Of a stretch of DNA of 64,000 nucleotides, positions 28,223 through 35,530 are shown piece by piece. The notes beneath the pieces were generated by a model. It made no database searches. It was not told where the DNA came from and saw only the letters and a program-made list of their open reading frames with translations. The DNA lies in the NCBI RefSeq assembly GCF_000347775.1, contig NZ_APAT01000015.1, forward strand, positions 186,001-250,000. Reading direction: 5' to 3'. Position 1 is the stretch's first letter; every line of letters starts with the position of its first letter. The stretch comes from Marinobacter santoriniensis NKSG1 (GTDB lineage: Bacteria > Pseudomonadota > Gammaproteobacteria > Pseudomonadales > Oleiphilaceae). Made by a program: the position numbers and the translations under genes.

Positions 28223-28972
28223 CTACAGCGGCAGCGGCACTTCATCCTGCCGGAACCAGCAAGCCAGGCTGTAGCGCGTTCGATTGGCAGGCAAGACCTC
28301 ATGGGGAATCTCTTCGCTCATGAACAGCGCCATCCGCCCCGCTTCGGGCAGGACCAGACCGCACACTTCGCTGTCGCTGTCCCGGTTGAACACCTGCAAC
28401 GCACCGCCATCGTCCGGAGACCAGTCCTCATTCAGGTAGAGCACCAGGCTGACCACCCGGGACGCGCGCCCCTGGAAACTGTCCAGGTGTCGCTTGTAGA
28501 AATCACCGGGGTGGTACGTGGCGTAGTGCGCCTCAAACCGCTTCAGCCCCAGAAACAAACGCTGGTTCAGCCCTTGCTGGATGGCCTTCAGAAAGTCGAA
28601 CAGCTGTGCCTGGGGCGGGGTAATGCCCTGAAGCCAGGCAATCCGGTCACGACGTACCGAGCGATCCCGGACCAGATCGGTACCACGGCCAATACCGGCA
28701 CGCTTCATTGCATCGGTCCGATCGAGGATGGCGACCTCCTCCCTTAAAGCCGTAATCAGGGGATCGCCAAGACGCTCCCGGACATCGAGCGACATCCAGC
28801 CGGATTCGCTCAGACCGGACGCCAGCTGATCAAGCCAGCCCTCTGAAACCGGAGCAGGCACGGCATTGCCGTAATCGGAAGGTTCGACGTCACTGCCGGC
28901 AACCGCATCCATAAACTGCCCGGTCGCGTTCAGAACGGGGGGCTGTATCGGCGTAACTTTGGGCTGGTCCAT
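28223..28972 (-). CDS. 2-oxoglutarate/Fe(II)-dependent prolyl 4-hydroxylase-like oxygenase
   Basis: A 249-residue oxygenase of the P4Hc/PiuC-like double-stranded beta-helix class. The iron ligands are visible: His162 and Asp164 in RHLDSF, and His224 in EEIPHEVL. Arg233, nine residues after the last His, should bind 2-oxoglutarate. The core includes VVSLVLYLNEDWSPDDGGAL. An N-terminal helical part of about 110 residues precedes it. Bacterial relatives hydroxylate proline residues in proteins such as EF-Tu, but the substrate here cannot be read. It is a single gene, divergent from the mutarotase gene, with 93 bases to the ffs leader. Confidence 0.88.
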   Translation of the reverse strand: MDQPKVTPIQPPVLNATGQFMDAVAGSDVEPSDYGNAVPAPVSEGWLDQLASGLSESGWMSLDVRERLGDPLITALREEVAILDRTDAMKRAGIGRGTDLVRDRSVRRDRIAWLQGITPPQAQLFDFLKAIQQGLNQRLFLGLKRFEAHYATYHPGDFYKRHLDSFQGRASRVVSLVLYLNEDWSPDDGGALQVFNRDSDSEVCGLVLPEAGRMALFMSEEIPHEVLPANRTRYSLACWFRQDEVPLPL

Positions 28973-29088
28973 GGCGCGTCTCCTCGAAAAATCGGCGCTA
29001 TTTTAGGCACAATTCTCGCCGGACGGTCAGTTTTAATTTACTCTGGTCATAAGCAGATACACTTAACCGAGCCGTAAGCCGATCTTCC

Positions 29089-30009
29089 ATGTCAGAGAGC
29101 AGTCATCGTCCTTCCCGGGCTCTGTCACCGGGACAATGGTCGTTCACCCGCTGGGCCACCATCGGCCATCTTGAAGCACTGGTTATTCAACACCCCCTGT
29201 TTCGGGCGACCCTGTTCCTGCAGGGCGCACACCTGACGCATTTTGCCCCCAGTGGCGAATCGGAATGGCTCTGGCTCAGCGACACAGCCCGCTTTGAACC
29301 GGGCAGGGCCATCCGTGGTGGCATACCTGTGTGCTGGCCCTGGTTTGGCGATCCCCAGAGAAATCCCCCGGAAGTGCGCAAGCGCATTCACTCGGACAAA
29401 GCCCACGGGTTCGCAAGAACGGCCCTGTGGAAACTTGAGGACGTGCGCGAAAATGCCCACGAGATCGAGATCAGCCTTTCCCTGGACGCCAATGAAGACT
29501 TTGCCGAAGAATGGCGCGGCAGAGCACTGGCGCTGCTGACGTTTCACTTCTCGGTTCGCGGCTGCCAACTGGCGCTCACCACCACCAACCTGTCAGAGGA
29601 GCCGCTGGCATTCAGCCAGGCCCTACATACCTACCTGCCCACCCCGGACATTACCCGTACCCGGGTTCTGGGGCTTGGGTACAGCCAGTACATCGATACG
29701 CTGGACAACTGGGAGTACAAACCCCAGGAGGGGCCGGTGTACTTCGATGGAGAAACCGACCGGATCTATGAGAGTGGCGAACCGCTGAAGATCGTCACCC
29801 CCGGCGGCAGCCGCCGACTGACGCCCGTTGGCAGCGACTCAACGGTGGTCTGGAACCCCGGCCCCGAAAAGGCCCGGGCTCTCTCGGATTTCCCCGATTC
29901 GGCCTGGAAGACCATGCTCTGTGTCGAAACCGCCAATGCAGCGGGCGACTACCGGGTGCTGAATAACGGACAAAGCCACACCCTGGGTGTACTCATCGGA
30001 CGCAAATAA
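29089..30009 (+). CDS. D-hexose-6-phosphate mutarotase (YeaD-like)
   Basis: A 306-residue aldose-1-epimerase-fold enzyme that interconverts the anomers of glucose-6-phosphate and related sugars. It shows the family's RGGIPVCWPWFG motif, DKAHGFARTALW with the catalytic-region His, the QALHTYLPT stretch and the WNPGPEKARALSDF region with the conserved late acidic and aromatic residues. It is the first gene of a plus-strand group with an acyltransferase and an epimerase-like gene. The promoter lies in the 116-base divergent region 28973-29088. Confidence 0.88.
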   Translation: MSESSHRPSRALSPGQWSFTRWATIGHLEALVIQHPLFRATLFLQGAHLTHFAPSGESEWLWLSDTARFEPGRAIRGGIPVCWPWFGDPQRNPPEVRKRIHSDKAHGFARTALWKLEDVRENAHEIEISLSLDANEDFAEEWRGRALALLTFHFSVRGCQLALTTTNLSEEPLAFSQALHTYLPTPDITRTRVLGLGYSQYIDTLDNWEYKPQEGPVYFDGETDRIYESGEPLKIVTPGGSRRLTPVGSDSTVVWNPGPEKARALSDFPDSAWKTMLCVETANAAGDYRVLNNGQSHTLGVLIGRK

Positions 30010-30022
30010 TCGTGGAGAAGGA

Positions 30023-30838
30023 ATGAGCCTGGCCACCTACGTTAAGTCGAAACTGATCCCTGCGGACATCGACAAACATATCAACCGCATCCGCAAACCG
30101 ATCGGCTCGCTGGGCTACGATCCCTGGGGCTACAACAACGAGGCCATCAAATACGGCTTCGCCCTCACCCGGCAAATCTATGAAAAGTACTTCCGGGTGG
30201 AAGCCCACGGCGTCGAACAGGTGCCCGCCGAGGGGCCGGTCCTGATCATTGCCAACCACAGCGGACAGCTCCCGATCGACGGTCTCCTGATTGGCTACGC
30301 CCTTGCCTCCCGGCCCGAACAGCCACGCATTCCGAGGGCCATGATCGAGCGCTTCTTTCCGACGGTTCCCTGGCTCGGCAACCTGCTCAATGAAATGGGC
30401 GCGGTACTCGGGGATCCGGTCAACTGCGCAAAGATGCTCGCCAACAACGAAGCGGTCATCGTGTTTCCTGAGGGGATCCGGGGTTCCGGCAAGCTTTACA
30501 AAGACCGCTATCAACTGAAACGCTTCGGCAACGGTTTCATGCACCTCGCGATGAAATACAACGCCCCGATCGTGCCGGTCGGCGTGGTGGGATGCGAAGA
30601 AACCATCCCGGCCATCGCCAACATCAAGCCCCTGGCCAAAGCGCTGGGCATACCCTATGCCCCGGTTGCCCTGCCCGCGGTGTTGCCCGCCAAGGTGCAC
30701 CTGAACTTCGGAGCCCCCATGTATTTTGACAACACGGAGATTCCCGAAGAACTGGTGACCGAACGGGTCGAGACGGTGAAAGCCGAAATCAGCCGCCTGA
30801 TCGACAAAGGACTGAGCGAGAGGAAAAAGCTGTTCTGA
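30023..30838 (+). CDS. PlsC-type glycerolipid acyltransferase
   Basis: A 271-residue lysophospholipid/glycerol-phosphate acyltransferase. The catalytic motif NHSGQLPID (H-x4-D) is clear, and a later FPEGIRGSGK motif binds the glycerol-phosphate headgroup in this family. The ATG at 30023 has GGAGAAGG upstream; the frame extends further up but overlaps the mutarotase gene. The stop overlaps the next start (TGATG). Neither a signal peptide nor strong membrane helices are seen; peripheral membrane association is likely. Confidence 0.88.
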   Translation: MSLATYVKSKLIPADIDKHINRIRKPIGSLGYDPWGYNNEAIKYGFALTRQIYEKYFRVEAHGVEQVPAEGPVLIIANHSGQLPIDGLLIGYALASRPEQPRIPRAMIERFFPTVPWLGNLLNEMGAVLGDPVNCAKMLANNEAVIVFPEGIRGSGKLYKDRYQLKRFGNGFMHLAMKYNAPIVPVGVVGCEETIPAIANIKPLAKALGIPYAPVALPAVLPAKVHLNFGAPMYFDNTEIPEELVTERVETVKAEISRLIDKGLSERKKLF

Positions 30839-31785
30839 TGACAACTCCAAAACGCCCACATATTCTGGTTACCGGTGCTGCCGGGGCGCTTGCCCAACAG
30901 GTCATTGATCAGCTCCGGGATACCTGCGATCTCGTCGCCGTCGATTTCCGCGAACAGGTCTACCTCGGCGATGACATCCCGAGCTACTGCATCGACTTCA
31001 ACAAGCGCGTGTTCGAGGACCTGTTCAGGCGTTACCAGTTCGATGGTGTGATCCACCTGGGCCGGATCCAGTCGAGCCAGCTCACCCGGATGCGCCGCTA
31101 TAACGCCAACGTACTGGGCACCCAGAAATTGCTCGACCTCAGCCACAAGTACGGCATCAAACGGGTGGTGGTGCTTTCCACTTACCACGTCTACGGAGCC
31201 GTGGCCTACAATCCCGCCCTGATTGATGAATCCGCTCCGCTCAAGGCAGCCGGGCTCAGCGCGGATCTGGTGGATTCGGTGGAACTGGAAAATCTCGCCA
31301 ATATCTACCTCTGGCGCTATCCGGATCTCAACATCACCATTCTTCGCCCCTGCAATATCGTCGGACCGGGCGTCCGGAACACCATGAGTACGCTATTGGC
31401 GAGCGAGCGGGCTCCGGTACTGGCGGGCTTTTCGCCAATGATGCAGTTCATCCACATCGACGACATGGCCGATGCCATCGTGCTCGCCTACAAGAAACCT
31501 GTCCGGGGCGTCTTTAACGTTGCACCCCAGGACTGGGTGGCGTACCAGCACGCACTTCGCCTGTGCGGATGCAAACGCATTCCGATACCGTCGATACCTC
31601 CGGTTGTACCCAGCCTGATTCTCCGGACGCTCAATATGCGGCGCTTCCCATCGTATCTGATGGCGTTTTTCAAGTATCCTGTAGTGATCGACGGCAGAGC
31701 CTTCGCCCGGGAGTTCGACTTCAAGCCCAGGCGACCGCTGCAGGAAATCTTCCGTTTCTACCGGAACAACAAGAGCCCGGTGTAA
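30838..31785 (+). CDS. NAD-dependent epimerase/dehydratase family protein lacking the YxxxK pair
   Basis: A 315-residue extended short-chain dehydrogenase. The nucleotide-binding loop VTGAAGALAQQV is intact at residues 12-23, and the VVLSTYHVYGAV segment carries the region of the usual Ser/Thr. Where the catalytic Tyr-x-x-x-Lys should stand, the protein reads LVDSVELEN, so both Tyr and Lys appear to be missing. It may bind NAD(P) without normal redox chemistry, or act on a non-standard substrate. It is translationally coupled to the acyltransferase gene, which suggests a role in lipid or glycolipid handling (inference). Confidence 0.8.
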   Translation: MTTPKRPHILVTGAAGALAQQVIDQLRDTCDLVAVDFREQVYLGDDIPSYCIDFNKRVFEDLFRRYQFDGVIHLGRIQSSQLTRMRRYNANVLGTQKLLDLSHKYGIKRVVVLSTYHVYGAVAYNPALIDESAPLKAAGLSADLVDSVELENLANIYLWRYPDLNITILRPCNIVGPGVRNTMSTLLASERAPVLAGFSPMMQFIHIDDMADAIVLAYKKPVRGVFNVAPQDWVAYQHALRLCGCKRIPIPSIPPVVPSLILRTLNMRRFPSYLMAFFKYPVVIDGRAFAREFDFKPRRPLQEIFRFYRNNKSPV

Positions 31786-31835
31786 CCGCCTGACACGAGG
31801 TCAGGAAACAGCCGGGCAAGGCGCAGGAAGCGAAC

Positions 31836-33980
31836 ATGCTCAGTGATTTCAGCCTGATCAGCTACGGTGCGGCAACGCTGGCCTTCGGCCTGCTTGCCCT
31901 GCTGGTTGCCGTTCGTTATCTGAGGCGAGACGTCGACCAGGCACTGTTCCTTGCCGGGCTCGTGTCCACCCTGTGGGCCGGCGCACTGGTGACCCAGAGC
32001 CTCTGGGGCACACCGGGCTTCACTATCCGGTACCTGCTGGAGCTGCTCCGGGACGGGACCTGGATCACGCTGCTGTTTGCACTGCTGCGGGACGCCTCCC
32101 GGCAAGGCAGTACCCACACCCAACTGCGCAAACTTCTCGGAATCTCGACGTTTTCACTCGTTGTGTTGCTGGTGGGCTTTGCAATTCTCGAGTTCGTCCT
32201 TGGTTGGCAAATCCTCACCGGCAAAACCAAGATCCTCGGGCAGATTGCACTTACCCTGCTTGGACTCTCCCTGGTTGAGCAGATCTGGCGAAACTCGCCG
32301 AGTATCGGTCGCTCCAGCATCAAATACCTGTGCATCGGCATTGCCACGATCTTTGCCTTTGACTTTTTCATGTACGCCGATGCCCTGCTCTTCGGGCAGG
32401 TTGACGCCGCTTTCTGGAACGCCCGAGGCCTCGTCAACGCGCTTCTTGTGCCTTTGTTTGCGGTCAACGTGGTCAACACCCGCAAACAGCCCGTGGATTT
32501 TCAGCTCTCCCGGTCTGCGGTATTCCACGCGGGCACTCTGGTGTTTGCCGGCGGGTATCTCCTGTTCCTGGCCATCGGTGGCTACTACGTGCGCATACTC
32601 GGCGGTGACTGGGGCGATGCCCTTCAGGTGCTGTTCCTGACCATCGCCCTGGCCTTCCTGGCCACACTGGTCCTTTCGCGGCGGTTGCGCGCCAAACTCA
32701 TGGTTCTGATCAGCCAGAACTTCTTCGACTACAAATACGACTATCGGGAAGAATGGTTGAAGATGACCCGGGAACTGGCCAACGTCAGCGACGACCCGCC
32801 CCTTCCGGTACGGGTCATCCGGATCCTGTCAGGGCTTGTGGAGAGCAACGCCGGGGCCATCTGGATCAAGGACGAACAGGGCGCTTACTCGCTGAAGTCC
32901 TCCGTAAACCTGTCCATGCCCAAGTTCACCAGCATCGATGGCGATTGCGAGCTGGTCCGCCTGTTCGAGGAGCGGGAGTGGATTGTGGACCTGCACGAAT
33001 ACCGGGCCGACCCGTTGAGCTACAACCTGCTGGAAATCCCGGATTCGATCGCAATGATCCCCGAGGCCTGGCTGGTCATCCCTCTTTACCTCGGCAATGA
33101 TCTCTACGGCATCGCAATGATCGGCAACCCCTACGCCAAAGTGGAGCTGAACTGGGAAAACTTTGACCTGATCAAAGTCGTCGCCCGCCAGTCGTGCAAC
33201 CTACTCGCCCAGGCCGATGCGCAGCACCGGCTATCCCGTGCGATGCAATTCGAGGCCGTCAGCAAAGCATCCGCGTTCATGGTGCACGACCTGAAAACCC
33301 TGATCGCCCAGCTGTCCTTGCTGGTCAAGAATGCGCCAAAGCACCGGAACAATCCCGCTTTCATCGACGATATGATCAACACCACGGAACATGCGGTTCG
33401 CAAGATGTCCAATCTGGTCGACCATATTCGGAAACCCACGGACCGTGGCGAATCCAGCTATCGGAGCATCAATCTGAGCGATCTTGCCCGCAGCCTTGTC
33501 ACCCAATACAGCCACCAGTCGCCGGCCCCGTCGCTGGTGGGAGACCCACCCCCCGCCATGATACGGGCTGATTACGAGGAATTACGCAGCGTGCTCGGCC
33601 ATCTGATCCAGAATGCCCAGGATGCGACACCGCCAACGGGCGAGATCACTCTGAACGTCAAACGCGCCCGTGGCAGCGTGGTCCTTTTTATTCAGGACAC
33701 CGGCAGCGGGATGAGCGAAGACTTTATCAACACTTCGCTGTTCAAACCGTTTGAGAGCACCAAAGGACTGACCGGCATGGGCATCGGTGCCTACCAGGCC
33801 CGGGAATACGTGCAACAACTGGGCGGGAATATCGACGTGACCAGCGAACCTGGAGTGGGCTCGTGCTTCACCGTGCGCATTCCCCTTGAAGCCACCGATA
33901 TCGAAAGCACTTTTGCGCCGACGGACTCTGCGGAATGGTCAATGACCGGTACGGAAAGCCCGGCCAAAGACGTCAATTAG
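31836..33980 (+). CDS. prsK: Membrane histidine kinase PrsK of the exosortase A/PEP-CTERM system
   Basis: A 714-residue sensor kinase. The first 290 residues hold about eight to nine membrane helices, a GAF-like domain spans about 320-460, and then come the phosphoacceptor region (MVHDLKTLIAQL, His484) and an HATPase domain with N box LIQNAQDA, G1 QDTGSGMS and the late FESTKGLTGMGIG. Multi-helix sensor, GAF and kinase in this order are characteristic of PrsK. It pairs with PrsR, encoded 135 bases downstream, to control PEP-CTERM and exopolysaccharide genes. It is not clearly in one operon with the epimerase gene upstream (50-base gap). Confidence 0.92.
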   Translation: MLSDFSLISYGAATLAFGLLALLVAVRYLRRDVDQALFLAGLVSTLWAGALVTQSLWGTPGFTIRYLLELLRDGTWITLLFALLRDASRQGSTHTQLRKLLGISTFSLVVLLVGFAILEFVLGWQILTGKTKILGQIALTLLGLSLVEQIWRNSPSIGRSSIKYLCIGIATIFAFDFFMYADALLFGQVDAAFWNARGLVNALLVPLFAVNVVNTRKQPVDFQLSRSAVFHAGTLVFAGGYLLFLAIGGYYVRILGGDWGDALQVLFLTIALAFLATLVLSRRLRAKLMVLISQNFFDYKYDYREEWLKMTRELANVSDDPPLPVRVIRILSGLVESNAGAIWIKDEQGAYSLKSSVNLSMPKFTSIDGDCELVRLFEEREWIVDLHEYRADPLSYNLLEIPDSIAMIPEAWLVIPLYLGNDLYGIAMIGNPYAKVELNWENFDLIKVVARQSCNLLAQADAQHRLSRAMQFEAVSKASAFMVHDLKTLIAQLSLLVKNAPKHRNNPAFIDDMINTTEHAVRKMSNLVDHIRKPTDRGESSYRSINLSDLARSLVTQYSHQSPAPSLVGDPPPAMIRADYEELRSVLGHLIQNAQDATPPTGEITLNVKRARGSVVLFIQDTGSGMSEDFINTSLFKPFESTKGLTGMGIGAYQAREYVQQLGGNIDVTSEPGVGSCFTVRIPLEATDIESTFAPTDSAEWSMTGTESPAKDVN

Positions 33981-34059
33981 TTGGCGGTTTTCACGATTAA
34001 TCCAACTGGTCATTGCAAACTGCCAATGTTCAGTTAAGAATCAAGTGTAAGGAATCATT

Positions 34060-34074
34060 GAAACAGGCTGTTTC
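34060..34074. promoter_or_regulatory. Perfect inverted repeat upstream of prsR
   Basis: GAAACAG, one central G, CTGTTTC: a 7-bp perfect palindrome in the prsK-prsR intergenic space, 42 bases before the prsR start. A candidate operator for a dimeric regulator; which one is not known. Confidence 0.4.
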
Positions 34075-34115
34075 GATGCGATAACAAAGTACATAACAAG
34101 GGATTTGTTGCAGTT

Positions 34116-35489
34116 GTGACCAGACGACTCCTGATAGTAGAAGATGACCCGGGCCTCCAGAGTCAGATGCGCTGGTGCTTCAGTGAGGAACTGGAGGTGA
34201 CCGTCGCCTCCGATCGAGAATCCGCCCTGGCAGCACTCAGGCGCACCGAGCCGGAGGTTGTCACCCTTGATCTCGGCCTGCCACCGGATCCCGGCGGCGC
34301 CACGGAAGGGTTTGCCTTGCTTGAGGACATTCTCAAACTCGCGCCGATGACCAAGGTCATTGTTGTTACCGGCCGTGAGGACAAGGAAAACGCTGTCCGC
34401 GCCATCGGCATGGGCGCCTCCGATTTCTATCAGAAACCCCTCGATGCGGACATCCTCACCTTCGTTGTGAATCGGGCATTTCGCCTGGCCGAACTCGAAC
34501 GGGAAAACCGGGACCTCGCCGGCCAACGGAATGGCACCACTATAAAAGGCATTGTGGCTGCCAGCCCCCAGATGCTCGGCATCTGTCGCACGCTCGAAAA
34601 AGTGGCCCCCACCGACGTCACCACCCTGATCACCGGGGAAACAGGCACCGGCAAGGAATTGCTGGCTCGGGCGCTGCACGATCTCAGCCCCCGTGCGGAC
34701 AAACCCTTTGCCGCCATCAACTGTGCCGCCATTCCCGAGAACCTGCTTGAAAGTGAGCTGTTTGGCTTCGAGAAAGGCTCATTCACCGGGGCAACCCAGA
34801 GCAAGAAGGGTAAAATCGAGAGCGCCAATGGCGGCACCCTGTTCCTGGACGAGATTGGTGATATGCCGATGGCGTTGCAGGCAAAACTGTTGCGTTTTCT
34901 CCAGGAGCGGATGGTCGATCGCGTGGGTTCAGTCAAGCCCATCCCGGTCGATGTGCGAGTGGTTTGTGCGACTCACCGGGATGTCCGTCAGCTGATCGAC
35001 AGCGGGGATTTCCGGGAAGATCTTTACTACCGGATCAGTGAAATCACCCTCGACGTGCCTTCGTTGCGCGAACGGGACGGCGACGCCCTCTTGATCGCCC
35101 AACACCTCCTGAAGACACTCGGCAAGCAGATGGACCGCACCAACCTCGCGTTTACCGAGGAGGCGATCAACGCCATCAACAGTTACAGCTGGCCGGGCAA
35201 TGTCCGTGAAATGATCAACAAGGTCAAACGGGCCACTATCATGGCAGACGGAAAGCGTGTGACGGCCGAGGATCTTGAGCTGAGCTCCGGAGAAGCCCTT
35301 AACGGCGGACACATCAATCTCCGTCAGGTGCGGGAACAGGCCGAACGCCAGGCAATTCTTCAGGCGTTACAGAGTTCCGGATTCAACATGGCCCAGGCCG
35401 CCCGCCTGCTCGGGGTCACCCGCCCCACACTGTATAACCTCACTGACAAATACAAGATCAGCACCACAGCTGAACCATCAGAAGTATGA
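34116..35489 (+). CDS. prsR: Sigma-54-dependent response regulator PrsR
   Basis: A 457-residue activator with three parts. The receiver domain has acidic Asp10/Asp11 and phosphoacceptor Asp52. The AAA+ sigma-54 interaction domain has Walker A GETGTGK at 174-180, the loop GSFTGA at 221-226 and Walker B TLFLDE at 241-246. A Fis-type helix-turn-helix (NMAQAARLLGVTRPTLYN) lies near the C-terminus. The loop normally reads GAFTGA; the Ala-to-Ser change is a natural variant seen in some activators. The GTG start is fixed by the conserved RRLLIVEDDPG beginning. The sigma-54 promoter before the PEP-CTERM gene (38305) is its obvious target. The stop overlaps a possible start of prsT. Confidence 0.94.
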   Translation: MTRRLLIVEDDPGLQSQMRWCFSEELEVTVASDRESALAALRRTEPEVVTLDLGLPPDPGGATEGFALLEDILKLAPMTKVIVVTGREDKENAVRAIGMGASDFYQKPLDADILTFVVNRAFRLAELERENRDLAGQRNGTTIKGIVAASPQMLGICRTLEKVAPTDVTTLITGETGTGKELLARALHDLSPRADKPFAAINCAAIPENLLESELFGFEKGSFTGATQSKKGKIESANGGTLFLDEIGDMPMALQAKLLRFLQERMVDRVGSVKPIPVDVRVVCATHRDVRQLIDSGDFREDLYYRISEITLDVPSLRERDGDALLIAQHLLKTLGKQMDRTNLAFTEEAINAINSYSWPGNVREMINKVKRATIMADGKRVTAEDLELSSGEALNGGHINLRQVREQAERQAILQALQSSGFNMAQAARLLGVTRPTLYNLTDKYKISTTAEPSEV

Positions 35490-35530
35490 GTACCGCCCTG
35501 CCACGGACGGGAAGCTCGGGGAGTAAATCT

